Shown piece after piece: positions 44,961 through 53,499 of a stretch of 64,000 bases of DNA. Origin of the DNA: Polynucleobacter sp. MWH-Braz-FAM2G (lineage in GTDB: Bacteria; Pseudomonadota; Gammaproteobacteria; Burkholderiales; Burkholderiaceae); the NCBI RefSeq assembly GCF_018687635.1, contig NZ_CP061300.1, forward strand, positions 1,695,424 through 1,759,423, read 5' to 3'. Numbering within the stretch: the first letter of the stretch is position 1; every line of letters begins with the position of its first letter. The notes below the pieces were generated by a model. It saw only the letters and a list, made by a program, of their open reading frames with translations. It was not told the origin of the DNA and ran no database searches. Made by a program: the position numbers and the translations under genes.

Positions 44961-45779
44961 TTAAAAATGGAAAGTCGCGGATAACTGCGGACCTTGAAAG
45001 GTTGTCTTTTGAAGTAGGCCTGCGCCATTGGTTTTTGAACTACTCATGTCATAGTAAAGGGTACGATAAACCAAGGAAACATCAACCCATTTCTCAAACG
45101 TCTTACCAATACCTGCCATTGCTTGCCACGTAAGATTAGTCGTGCCACCGCCACTGCCGATATCAGCATAAAATGGGATGTACCATGAAGAACCTGCAAT
45201 ACGGTAGCGCCCCTTAAAGCCCGCAATTGGATCGGTTGTGCTAACAGACTTAGAGTCGCTTAAAGAATAATGCGTGCCATCAAGCGCAAGGTTGATGGTT
45301 GCAGTAATACTAATCCAACGAACTCCTAATAAGCCATCAACGGTAGCATCTAGAGTGCTTAAAAGGTTATAGGTTGCTGCACCAGTTAAAAAAGTTTGCT
45401 GAACAGTAGGCTTCAAGCCCAATCTAAAGTTGTAACCTGGCGCTGGAGTTACTGATACTGTGTCAGTCTTTTGTAAGGTAGCACTAACTAAGTCCGCCAT
45501 TATTCCCCAATTACCATAATGAGCCTCTCCAGCAATCATCCCTCCAGACTTTAGATTGCTGATGATCTTATCCATATTCACATCTGCAGTACTTAAGTAT
45601 TGGCCTTTGTAATTGAGTGTTGAGCTTACATTAGGCCCCCATACATACGGTGTTAAATCAAATGTCCACTCATTTGCGATCTTGGGGATTGGGGTAAGTT
45701 GCTCATCTGCGTGCGCCATACTTATAGGCCCAATTAATGCGCATACAAAAAAAAGGGTAATCAGGATTTTCTTATTCAT
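44961..45779 (-). CDS. Predicted outer-membrane beta-barrel protein
   Basis: A 272-residue exported protein (signal peptide ends near SMAHADEQ). The body EWTFDLTPYVWGPNVSSTLNYKGQ and the C-terminal strand QLSATFHF ending in Phe are typical of outer-membrane barrels recognised by the BAM machine. The family is otherwise unassigned. It is co-directional with the downstream neuromedin-like gene with a 13-base gap, so the two are likely one operon. Confidence 0.72.
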   Translation of the reverse strand: MNKKILITLFFVCALIGPISMAHADEQLTPIPKIANEWTFDLTPYVWGPNVSSTLNYKGQYLSTADVNMDKIISNLKSGGMIAGEAHYGNWGIMADLVSATLQKTDTVSVTPAPGYNFRLGLKPTVQQTFLTGAATYNLLSTLDATVDGLLGVRWISITATINLALDGTHYSLSDSKSVSTTDPIAGFKGRYRIAGSSWYIPFYADIGSGGGTTNLTWQAMAGIGKTFEKWVDVSLVYRTLYYDMSSSKTNGAGLLQKTTFQGPQLSATFHF

Positions 45780-46108
45780 AAAAGTACAAGTAAGGTTGGG
45801 TTAATTAAAATTTGGATTGAAATATAGAATTCTTAGAAGTATCAAATTAATTATTGAAAGCGCTCACCATCGAAATTGTGGAGATGATACCTAGGCAAAA
45901 GAAAATACAGTCTGAGGGACTGTATTTGATATGCAAATTCAAGTGCGTCAGTCGATATCATCAGGGTTTGAGATCAAGCTCAATCAAATAACTCTGAATT
46001 ATGCTCTTAAATTGGGGTGAAATTGGCAAATTAAGACCCTCTCAATCATTCTTACAATTTCCTACAAGCGCTTGTGGAATTAGCCCAGCACTGAGCTGAG
46101 ACAAAGCC
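45780..46108. other. Intergenic region, 329 bases
   Basis: No gene seen. It holds the hairpin terminator at 45903-45927, a 12-bp palindrome ACAAGCGCTTGT at 46064-46075, and presumably the promoter of the two barrel genes near 45780-45860. A TTGAG...CTCAA dyad near 45968 is too irregular to call an FNR box. Confidence 0.6.
45903..45927 (-). terminator. Hairpin terminator
   Basis: AAATACAGTC, loop TGAGG, GACTGTATTT: a perfect ten-base-pair stem followed on the minus strand by TTTTCTTTT. It should end the transcript of the 46.1-46.9 kb gene. Confidence 0.8.
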
Positions 46109-46912
46109 TTAAAAATTGAATGAGATCTTGGCGTAACTCGACCAGTCATATTGCCGGTAGGTTTGTACTAGTTGCTTACTACCACCTATCGCAACTACCC
46201 AATTTTTATCTAAACGATGGGTGACCATGGCATCAATCGGCACAAACCACCCTCCGCCAGCGGAGTTATATGCCATGCCATTTTCATCCCAAAAACGGAG
46301 CATCGTGTTTGGCGTAAGCTCAAAACCGATTGTGGGGAATATCTGCAATTTTCTCAACAATGGAGGTTGATTGGGATTAACGCTGGGACTATTATTTTTT
46401 GTGTCAAAACCATACATGTAACGCAGTAAAGGCGAGAAGTCTGTTACGTGCAGAAGGCTGTCCACTTCTGGGGTGAATGTCCACCCCAATTGAGGTCCAA
46501 CAGCCCATTGTCCGTTATTGCCAAATGGAAAAATGACGCGGCCTCCAAAGAGCGCATGCAATGGTTTTAAAAAGGTGTGATCTTGCCCCCAAACAGTCAA
46601 CATTGTATTGCCGGCACTGTACTGGCCAGAGCCATTGGGCGCGGTTAAGGAATTGAAATTAGAAACGACTGAGGTATCTAAACGCACACGACCGCGCCAA
46701 GAGTCATACTCTAAGGGGTTGTAATAACGCAATGTAAGTGTATTTACGTAGTTATCGCTACCGTCGTAATTGTGATAAGCCCAAAACTCAAGCACTCTAC
46801 TGTCAGCCAACTGCTGAGAATCATTATCGAATTTTGAAATCGGAACTAATAAATCTTCAGCATGCGAAAACGAAATTAAGGAGGAGAGCAGAAGAAATAA
46901 AAAAAATTTCAT
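46109..46912 (-). CDS. Predicted outer-membrane barrel protein (third)
   Basis: A 267-residue exported protein with a short signal peptide ending at SFSHAEDLL. Strand-rich with LEFWAYHNYDGSDNYVNTLTLRYYNPL, GRVIFPFGNNGQWAVGPQLGWTF and the C-terminal SYAKISFNF ending in Phe. It resembles the neuromedin-U-like barrel at 44.1 kb in theme (vacuolating-protein-like PQLGW motif) but not closely. Own promoter and terminator. Function unknown. Confidence 0.7.
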   Translation of the reverse strand: MKFFLFLLLSSLISFSHAEDLLVPISKFDNDSQQLADSRVLEFWAYHNYDGSDNYVNTLTLRYYNPLEYDSWRGRVRLDTSVVSNFNSLTAPNGSGQYSAGNTMLTVWGQDHTFLKPLHALFGGRVIFPFGNNGQWAVGPQLGWTFTPEVDSLLHVTDFSPLLRYMYGFDTKNNSPSVNPNQPPLLRKLQIFPTIGFELTPNTMLRFWDENGMAYNSAGGGWFVPIDAMVTHRLDKNWVVAIGGSKQLVQTYRQYDWSSYAKISFNF

Positions 46913-47232
46913 TATTAGATTTTTATTAATTTACGGCGTAAGTATTGCATTCTTTACTTACATTACTTTTGCTAAATACAGGATTTTAAGTTCTACAAGA
47001 ATTTACTCTAACTCGCTGAACACTAAATTGACGGCGACTTTGACAATCTTTTTCCACCACCTTATTCAAAAAATTAGATGTAGAAAGGCTTTTACCTATC
47101 AAATATTAATTATCTAATTTTTCGATCATAAATATCTAATTTATTCATTAGACAAATAAACAACTCAGGTTCAAAATCCATACAGTTGTATTAGCAAACA
47201 AAAGATTGATTAACCAAAACAAGGAGCACAGT
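46913..47232. other. Intergenic region before ahpC, 320 bases
   Basis: AT-rich, no gene seen. It holds divergent promoters for the barrel gene and ahpC, and four copies of the hexamer TCTAAT or its complement, described separately. Confidence 0.6.
47111..47152 (+). promoter_or_regulatory. Putative peroxide-response operator of ahpC
   Basis: TATCTAATTT occurs at 47111 and 47133, a 22-bp period that equals the repeat spacing of an OxyR tetramer site, and TCTAAT-N6-ATTAGA forms an inverted repeat at 47135-47152. A further ATTAGA is at 47073. The bases do not match the ATAG consensus exactly, so the regulator is uncertain. Confidence 0.45.
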
Positions 47233-47796
47233 ATGTCCATTATCAATACCGCAGTTCAGCCATTTAAAACCGAAGCTTTCCACAACGGTAAGTTCGTAAC
47301 CGTTACTGACGAAACCCTCAAGGGCCATTGGTCAGTATTGATTTTCATGCCAGCAGCATTTACTTTTAACTGCCCAACCGAAATCGAAGACGCAGCAGAA
47401 AACTATGCTGAGTTTCAGAAATTGGGCGCTGAAGTGTATATCGTCACTACTGATACTCATTTTTCTCACAAAGTTTGGCACGAAACTTCACCTGCAGTAG
47501 GAAAGGCTAAGTTCCCACTCGTTGGCGATCCAACACACACTTTGACAAATGCTTTTGGCGTACATATTCCTGAAGCAGGTTTAGCACTGCGTGGCACATT
47601 CATCATCAATCCTGAAGGCATTATCAAGACTGCAGAAATTCATTCCAATGAAATCGCACGTGATGTTTCAGAAACATTGCGTAAGTTAAAAGCTGCTCAG
47701 TACACAGCCGCTCACCCAGGTGAAGTATGCCCAGCGAAGTGGAAGGAAGGCGCTGCAACATTGACTCCTTCTTTAGACCTCGTAGGCAAGATCTAA
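47233..47796 (+). CDS. ahpC: Alkyl hydroperoxide reductase subunit C (peroxiredoxin)
   Basis: A 187-residue typical 2-Cys peroxiredoxin. The peroxidatic cysteine is C47 in FTFNCPTE and the resolving cysteine is in GEVCPAKW near residue 166, with the C-terminal tail of the AhpC type. The ATG at 47233 follows AAGGAG by six bases. It reduces peroxides with electrons from AhpF, encoded 98 bases downstream. A strong hairpin separates the two genes and may favour ahpC mRNA. Confidence 0.95.
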   Translation: MSIINTAVQPFKTEAFHNGKFVTVTDETLKGHWSVLIFMPAAFTFNCPTEIEDAAENYAEFQKLGAEVYIVTTDTHFSHKVWHETSPAVGKAKFPLVGDPTHTLTNAFGVHIPEAGLALRGTFIINPEGIIKTAEIHSNEIARDVSETLRKLKAAQYTAAHPGEVCPAKWKEGAATLTPSLDLVGKI

Positions 47797-47812
47797 GGTA
47801 GTTCACTCATCC

Positions 47813-47836
47813 ATAGACTCTCTTCGGAGAGTCTAT
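47813..47836 (+). other. Intercistronic hairpin between ahpC and ahpF
   Basis: ATAGACTCTC, TTCG tetraloop, GAGAGTCTAT: a perfect ten-base-pair stem with no T-run. It looks like an mRNA-stabilising or partial-termination element rather than a full terminator. Confidence 0.65.
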
Positions 47837-47894
47837 TGGAGAGGAAGCCATCCTGCCCAATAGACTCACCTAAACAAATAGTTAAGGAAATATC

Positions 47895-49472
47895 ATGCTC
47901 GATACCAACATCAAATCTCAATTAAAGATTTATTTTGAAAAGATCGTTAGCCCAATTGTTTTAACAGCAACCGTTGATAACGGTGATAGCTCTCAGCAGA
48001 TGCTCGAACTGTTAAATGAAGTAGCCGAGCAATCGGACAAAATTACTATCAAAACCGATGGCAAGAGCGATCACATCCCAAGCTTTACCGTCAGCAAAGT
48101 AGATCAAGCAGCTCGCATTACCTTCGCAGGTTTGCCAATGGGTCATGAAATGACTTCTTTTATCTTGGCAATTTTGCAAGCGAGTGGTTACCCAGCAAAA
48201 GTTGAGCAAGACGTGATTGATCGAATCATCAAGTTAGACAGCAAGCTCCACTTCCAAACCTTTATTTCTTTGTCTTGCCACAACTGCCCTGATGTCGTGC
48301 AGGCACTGAACTTGATGGCGGCATTAAATCCAAACGTCACTCATGAAATGGTGGACGGCGCTTTATATCAAAACTTGGTAGATCAATACCAGATCATGGC
48401 TGTACCAACAGTCATCCTAAATGGCGAAGTCTTTGGTCAGGGTCGTATGAGCGTCGAAGAGATTGTTGCCAAGCTCGATACTTCTAGCCCAAAAGAAGAA
48501 GCGGCGAAGTTGTCTGCCAAAGATCCCTATGACGTATTGGTGATTGGCGGTGGCCCTGCTGGTGCTGCTGCAGCCATTTATGCTGCTCGCAAGGGAATTC
48601 GGACAGGCATTGTGGCGGAACGCTTTGGCGGTCAAGTAATGGATACCATGGGAATTGAAAACTTCATCTCCGTCAAGGAGACTGAGGGCCCAAAATTAGT
48701 TCAAGCCCTAGAGCAACATGTCAAAAGCTATGAAGTAGACATCATGAATTTACAGCGCGCAAATGCACTCCGTAAAACCGATCATGGCATTGAAGTGGAA
48801 TTGATCAATGGCGCGGTGCTGACCAGTAAATCAGTCATTCTGAGTACTGGTGCTCGCTGGAGAGAAATGAATGTTCCTGGGGAGCAAGAATATCGCGGCA
48901 AAGGAGTTGCATACTGCCCTCACTGTGATGGCCCTCTATTTAAAGGTAAACGTGTTGCTGTGATTGGCGGTGGCAACTCTGGCGTTGAGGCTGCAATCGA
49001 TTTAGCAGGCATCGTTAGTCACGTCACGCTAATCGAATTTGATAGCAAACTCCGCGCTGATGCCGTATTGCAAAGAAAGTTAGCTAGCCTACCAAACGTC
49101 ACTGTAATTTTGAGCGCCCTTACAAAAGAAGTATTGGGAGCAAATGGCAAGGTAAATGGCTTGCGCTATCAAGACCGCACTAACAATACAGAGCATGCAC
49201 TTGAGTTGGAGGGTATCTTTGTACAAATTGGCTTGTTACCGAATACCGATTGGCTCAAAGGCACTGTTGAATTATCGAAGCATGGCGAAGTAGTTGTAGA
49301 TGCCAAAGGTGAGACCTCATTACCAGGCGTATTTGCCGCGGGTGATTGCACCACAGTTCCGTACAAGCAAATTATTATTGCGATGGGCGAAGGTGCCAAA
49401 GCTTCATTAGCCGCGTTTGATTACTTAATTCGTTCTTCAGTAGCAGAGCCTGAGGAAGCGGTGGCAGCTTAA
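47895..49472 (+). CDS. ahpF: Alkyl hydroperoxide reductase subunit F
   Basis: A 525-residue flavoprotein. The N-terminal double thioredoxin fold has [14 protein letters not shown]; the FAD domain starts [21 protein letters not shown]; the disulfide centre is [14 protein letters not shown]; the NAD(H) domain has [19 protein letters not shown]. It passes electrons from NADH via FAD to AhpC. Preceded by AAGGAAATATC ribosome site. Length and all cysteines match E. coli AhpF. Confidence 0.96.
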   Translation: MLDTNIKSQLKIYFEKIVSPIVLTATVDNGDSSQQMLELLNEVAEQSDKITIKTDGKSDHIPSFTVSKVDQAARITFAGLPMGHEMTSFILAILQASGYPAKVEQDVIDRIIKLDSKLHFQTFISLSCHNCPDVVQALNLMAALNPNVTHEMVDGALYQNLVDQYQIMAVPTVILNGEVFGQGRMSVEEIVAKLDTSSPKEEAAKLSAKDPYDVLVIGGGPAGAAAAIYAARKGIRTGIVAERFGGQVMDTMGIENFISVKETEGPKLVQALEQHVKSYEVDIMNLQRANALRKTDHGIEVELINGAVLTSKSVILSTGARWREMNVPGEQEYRGKGVAYCPHCDGPLFKGKRVAVIGGGNSGVEAAIDLAGIVSHVTLIEFDSKLRADAVLQRKLASLPNVTVILSALTKEVLGANGKVNGLRYQDRTNNTEHALELEGIFVQIGLLPNTDWLKGTVELSKHGEVVVDAKGETSLPGVFAAGDCTTVPYKQIIIAMGEGAKASLAAFDYLIRSSVAEPEEAVAA

Positions 49473-49493
49473 TATCTGCAAGCTTCTCAAACT

Positions 49494-49518
49494 AAAGGGA
49501 GTCTACGGACTCCCTTTT
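49494..49518 (+). terminator. Terminator of ahpF
   Basis: GGGAGTC, loop TACG, GACTCCC, then TTTT, 25 bases after the ahpF stop, before the convergent DUF1622 gene. Confidence 0.82.
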
Positions 49519-49539
49519 ATATTGAATCAGCAAGGACTT

Positions 49540-49926
49540 TTATTCTGCGTCGCCAGGCCTAGGAGGCTGCCAAGGCCAACGACCGTCAATCTCCAGAGTC
49601 AGAGACCAGCTCAAGAAACAACGAATTAAAACAATTGCGCCCAACACAGCTACGCTAGTGAGGCTGGGGCTAATAGCTACTGTACGGATTACATCACCCG
49701 CCACCAATACTTCAAGCCCCAAAATGAGGGAGCGGACGATCTGAATTCGGAATGTTTTATAGGCAATATCAGCCGTTTGCGTTATCAGACCTTTTGCAAA
49801 ACAGACTAGACCCCATAGAACTCCTAGGGAGACGACGGCAACGCCAAGGGCATCCATGAGGTCACTAACACCGCGAATGATTTCAATCAAGTTCATAGTC
49901 AATTCAGAATTTGGTAATACTTTCAT
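49540..49926 (-). CDS. DUF1622 family membrane protein
   Basis: A 128-residue protein with three predicted helices. The pattern RGVSDLMDALGVAVVSLGVL, FRIQIVRSLILGLEVLVAGDVIRT and GAIVLIRCFLSWSLTLEIDG matches DUF1622, a family of unknown role. Two starts are possible, ATG at 49926 or at 49896. Monocistronic. Confidence 0.87.
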   Translation of the reverse strand: MKVLPNSELTMNLIEIIRGVSDLMDALGVAVVSLGVLWGLVCFAKGLITQTADIAYKTFRIQIVRSLILGLEVLVAGDVIRTVAISPSLTSVAVLGAIVLIRCFLSWSLTLEIDGRWPWQPPRPGDAE

Positions 49927-50059
49927 ATTAACTGTTTATTGAGTAACTACTTACTAGTAAAGCAATCCGCCCACTAGCCCGATTACCGCAAGGCAACTTT
50001 GCTCAATTTAAATTACACTGAGCCATCTTTTTGTATACACAAAACCCAAAGGAATCAGA

Positions 50060-50695
50060 ATGAGCTTGATTGACAAACTGCAATGGCGCTATGCAACTAA
50101 AAAAATGGATGTCACTAAATCGGTACCCCAGGCCAAGGTAGAGCAGATATTAGAAGCAATTCGCCTCACCGCTAGCTCAAGTGGACTACAACCCTATGAA
50201 GTGCTGGTAGTAACTAATAAAGCGATACGGGAAAAAATTAAAGCGATTGCTTGGGATCAAACACAGATTGTGGACTGCTCTCACCTATTGGTTTTTGCCG
50301 CGTGGGATACCTACACCGCTGAGCGCATTAATACAGCATTTGATATGACGGAAGAAATTCGTAACTTCAAGAGTGAAGCTGGAGACATCTATCGTCAAAA
50401 ACTACTAAGTGGTTACCCACCAAGAGATGCGGAAATCAATTACAACCATGCCGCAAAACAAGCTTATATTGGCTTAGGCACAGCCCTGATCGCTGCAGCT
50501 TATGAAGAAGTAGACTCTACTCCGATGGAAGGTTTTGATCCAGCAGCGCTAGACGAAATTCTGAACCTCAAAGCCAAAGGTTTAAGAAGCGTGGTGATGC
50601 TGCCATTAGGATATAGAAAAGCGGATGAAGATTGGCTCGTCAATCTTAAAAAGGTTCGCAAACCCAAAGAGAGTTTTGTCACTTGGGTTGAATAA
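50060..50695 (+). CDS. NAD(P)H-dependent nitroreductase family oxidoreductase
   Basis: A 211-residue FMN enzyme of the NfsB/oxygen-insensitive nitroreductase type. The start LQWRYATKKMD and RLTASSSGLQPYEVLVV bind FMN phosphate; HAAKQAYIGLGTALIAAAYEE and the C-terminal VVMLPLGYRKADEDW complete the site. It may reduce nitro or quinone compounds. Followed by a strong terminator. Confidence 0.92.
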   Translation: MSLIDKLQWRYATKKMDVTKSVPQAKVEQILEAIRLTASSSGLQPYEVLVVTNKAIREKIKAIAWDQTQIVDCSHLLVFAAWDTYTAERINTAFDMTEEIRNFKSEAGDIYRQKLLSGYPPRDAEINYNHAAKQAYIGLGTALIAAAYEEVDSTPMEGFDPAALDEILNLKAKGLRSVVMLPLGYRKADEDWLVNLKKVRKPKESFVTWVE

Positions 50696-50717
50696 TCACC
50701 TTACATCCCGTTGATAG

Positions 50718-50745
50718 AAAGCCAACCCATAGGTTGGCTTTTTTT
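50718..50745 (+). terminator. Terminator of nitroreductase gene
   Basis: GCCAACC, loop CATA, GGTTGGC, seven T, 25 bases after the stop. Confidence 0.87.
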
Positions 50746-50792
50746 ATTGGCAATTATTTAGCAAAGGATGCATCCAGTATTTACCCCTAAGA

Positions 50793-50806
50793 TTGATTTA
50801 CATCAA
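50793..50806 (+). promoter_or_regulatory. FNR box upstream of amidohydrolase C
   Basis: TTGATTTACATCAA is a perfect TTGAT-N4-ATCAA site 73 bases before the amidohydrolase C start, outside any gene. A clear -10 element at the class II distance was not seen. Confidence 0.78.
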
Positions 50807-50878
50807 ATTTCATCTCGGAGATACTGATCAAATAGCTCATTATTACCCCAAGCACTCACTTACCAAAAGGCGTACACC

Positions 50879-52594
50879 ATGCATAGCTCATTTAAACAAT
50901 TACTACTCAGCTCTTTGCTACCTTTTGCGCTCCTCAGCACTTCTTCTCAAGCGGCTCAAACTGCTGATATTGTGTTTATTAATGGGCAAATTGAGACTCT
51001 CAATGCTAAGCAGCCAAGAGCGAATGCCGTTGCTGTAAAAGATGAAACGTTTATCGCAGTGGGCTCAAATCAAAAAATCAAATCCTTCGTTGGTCCATCA
51101 ACCAAAATTGTTGATCTTCAGCAACAATTAGCAGTACCTGGACTGGTGGATGCTCATACCCACCCTATGGAAACCATTTGGTTAAAAGAGGTATGGGTTG
51201 ATGCTCGCTACCCTGGCACACCCTCGGTGAAGCAGGCCCTACTGAATATCGCCGCACGTGTCATCACAACACCTAAAGATCAATGGATCTATGTTGCTGG
51301 TGTCTCCGCAAGTGAAAATAAGTTTGCTGAGAAACGCCTGCCTACCAAAGCAGAGTTAGATCAGGTAGCGCCTAATAATCCAGTCATTATGGCGAACGGT
51401 GCGCATATGGCTATTGCTAATAGCGCAGCACTTGCAAAAATGGGGATTAAGAAAGGTGTAACGAGACTACGTCATGGCGCTGGTGTGCTGGCAGACAAAG
51501 ATGGTGAACCGAATGGCGTCATCACGGATGGCATGGGGGATATTCCAGGCAGCCCCACCCCACAAGAAATCGCCCGCTATTACGCCACCGATATCGCAAA
51601 ATTCTGGAATGCGAATGGCTTCACTTCCGTTATGGCTATCACTCCTGCTGCTGCAATACCCGTAATGCAAAGTGTTTCAATCAGCACACCTACTCCGAAC
51701 ATTCGCTATACCGCCTCTGTATGGGCCGCACCAAATGGTGAAGGCATGCCGAAAGATCTCAGTGTTTTTGAAATGCCTCCAAAAGCAAATCCTGCCTATT
51801 ACCGTTTTGCCGCGATTAAAGCTTGGGTTGATGGTGAGAATGATTGCAGAACTGGCTATATGTATGAGCCCTATGTGGGCGTACAAGATACAGATCCACC
51901 GGGTGGTAAGGGTACCTTGGTAACCAATCAAGCATTGGCTAATCAATTTGCTGTGTTAGCCAATCAAAATAAGAAAATCACCATGCTGCATTGCTCAGGA
52001 GATGCTGCCGCCGATATTGGTCTCAATGCCTATGAAGCTGTCAGCCAGAAGCAAGCTAGCAATACCATTAAACGGATTGAGCACTTTGGCATGTTTCAGC
52101 TAACACCCGAGCAATTAAAACGTGGGATAGCACTGAAGAAAAATAATTTTCATCTCTCCTCTCAACCCATTTGGTTGCTTGAGCTCGTAAATGCAGATTA
52201 CGAAAATATGGGAATAGCCAGAGCGAAGACAGGCTATCAATTTAAGACCATGATCAAAGCAGGCTTAGAGCCTGCCGCTAGTACTGACATGACTGGTATT
52301 TATCTTGGCAATATTGATCCCTTTAAAGCCATCTATGCCACCGTCACCAGACAATCGGATATGGGCATATTTGAACCTCAAGAAGCTATCACTGTGCGCG
52401 ATGCATTAAAGATGTGGACTATTTGGCCAGCCAAGGCAGTCGGCGAGGACAAGATGAAAGGCAGTATTGAGGTTGGTAAGTTTGCCGACATGACTGTACT
52501 CTCAGATGATATTTTCCAAATACCCAAAGACTCTCTAAAAGATGTTAAGGCTTCCATGACTATTGTGGGTGGCAGAGTGGTCTACCAAAAATAA
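50879..52594 (+). CDS. Exported amidohydrolase, YtcJ-like (C)
   Basis: A 571-residue exported amidohydrolase (signal peptide ends near SSQAAQ), distant paralogue of A and B. Motifs: VPGLVDAHTHPM, IKAWVDGENDC, MLHCSGDAAADIG, IEHFGM and a diverged last metal motif, ASTDM, where A and B have HSD. The Asp is kept, so activity is plausible, but specificity probably differs. Controlled by an FNR box; a terminator follows at 52621. Substrate unknown. Confidence 0.88.
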   Translation: MHSSFKQLLLSSLLPFALLSTSSQAAQTADIVFINGQIETLNAKQPRANAVAVKDETFIAVGSNQKIKSFVGPSTKIVDLQQQLAVPGLVDAHTHPMETIWLKEVWVDARYPGTPSVKQALLNIAARVITTPKDQWIYVAGVSASENKFAEKRLPTKAELDQVAPNNPVIMANGAHMAIANSAALAKMGIKKGVTRLRHGAGVLADKDGEPNGVITDGMGDIPGSPTPQEIARYYATDIAKFWNANGFTSVMAITPAAAIPVMQSVSISTPTPNIRYTASVWAAPNGEGMPKDLSVFEMPPKANPAYYRFAAIKAWVDGENDCRTGYMYEPYVGVQDTDPPGGKGTLVTNQALANQFAVLANQNKKITMLHCSGDAAADIGLNAYEAVSQKQASNTIKRIEHFGMFQLTPEQLKRGIALKKNNFHLSSQPIWLLELVNADYENMGIARAKTGYQFKTMIKAGLEPAASTDMTGIYLGNIDPFKAIYATVTRQSDMGIFEPQEAITVRDALKMWTIWPAKAVGEDKMKGSIEVGKFADMTVLSDDIFQIPKDSLKDVKASMTIVGGRVVYQK

Positions 52595-52620
52595 AGAACC
52601 CTCATCTGAAATGATCCAAT

Positions 52621-52646
52621 AAAAAAGCCACCCGAAGGTGGCTTTT
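52621..52646. terminator. Bidirectional terminator
   Basis: AAAAAAGCCACC, loop CGAA, GGTGGCTTTT between the convergent amidohydrolase C and phasin genes. Confidence 0.85.
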
Positions 52647-52668
52647 CTTTTAAAGCAGTTAAAACGTA

Positions 52669-53241
52669 TTAAGCAGCTTTGCGGCTTTTTGCAGCTGGCT
52701 TAGCAGGAACAAATTGACCTTGAATGTTTGCCAAAGCAGCGTCAACACTCTTCTCAAAGTTTGCAAAAGCATCAGTTGCAGTAGCACGAGCTTGGTCAAA
52801 CTGTTGGAGTGAAGTTTCAAATGCAGTTTTGAATGCAGAAACATAAGCCTCTGAACCAGCAGGAGCAGACTTAGTAGCTTCGTTAACAAACTTAACCAAA
52901 TCAGCACGTGCGTCATCGATTGAAGAGTCAACTACTTGAGCAACTTCTTTGTTACCGTTACGAACTACTTTGTTTACTTTAGCTTGGTAAGCAGCAGCGT
53001 ACTTAGCAGCTTCTTGAGCAGCTTCTGGCTGAGCTAATTTAGCTAACTGTTGTGGGTCCTTAATTGCCAACAATTGTGTGCTTGCATCTTGAGCAACAAC
53101 TAAAGCATCTTTAGCAGCAGCTTGGTTGATTTCAGCTAATTCTTGAGCGCTTTCAACAGCAACTTGTGCCAAATGTTTAGCGTTTTCGATAGCTTTAGCT
53201 TGTGCATTAGCAATTTGATCGTTTAATTGAGTTTGAAACAT
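52669..53241 (-). CDS. Phasin family protein (second copy)
   Basis: A 190-residue Ala-rich helical protein with the phasin core YVSAFKTAFETSLQQFDQARATATDAFANFEKSV and a basic AKSRKAA tail. It coats polyhydroxyalkanoate granules. Codon use looks strongly biased, suggesting high expression. A GTTGC-AGA-GCAAC inverted repeat at 53329-53341 lies about 90 bases upstream and may bind a PhaR-type regulator. Confidence 0.9.
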   Translation of the reverse strand: MFQTQLNDQIANAQAKAIENAKHLAQVAVESAQELAEINQAAAKDALVVAQDASTQLLAIKDPQQLAKLAQPEAAQEAAKYAAAYQAKVNKVVRNGNKEVAQVVDSSIDDARADLVKFVNEATKSAPAGSEAYVSAFKTAFETSLQQFDQARATATDAFANFEKSVDAALANIQGQFVPAKPAAKSRKAA

Positions 53242-53499
53242 GATTTATCCTAACTTTAAGTAATTGTGGGTTTTTTTATTGCGATGCACCATTTTAAGAT
53301 CCCTATTTTCCTAATGCAAGATATTTTTGTTGCAGAGCAACATTTATTTTCTAAACCCCATTTTTAGGGCTTTAAATAGGGTTTTTACAGCAACACAGAA
53401 GACCCTCGGACCATGGCTTGGACCAGTTTTCTGTAGCAGCGATCTCAAAATCGCCTCATTTGGCCCGTTAACTTAGCCGATTTTTACAGGAAATTGACT
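53242..53499. other. Intergenic region upstream of phasin
   Basis: 258 bases without a gene. It contains the phasin promoter, GTTGC-AGA-GCAAC, and a GCGAT...ATCGC hairpin at 53439-53454 without T-run after the hydrolase gene. Confidence 0.5.

Noticed and set aside
45960..45990. TTGAG...CTCAA dyad as FNR box
   Set aside because: Half-sites do not match TTGAT and spacing is six; located downstream of genes rather than before a start.
47206..47232. TTG start for ahpC nine codons upstream
   Set aside because: The ATG at 47233 has an ideal AAGGAG site and gives the family length of 187.
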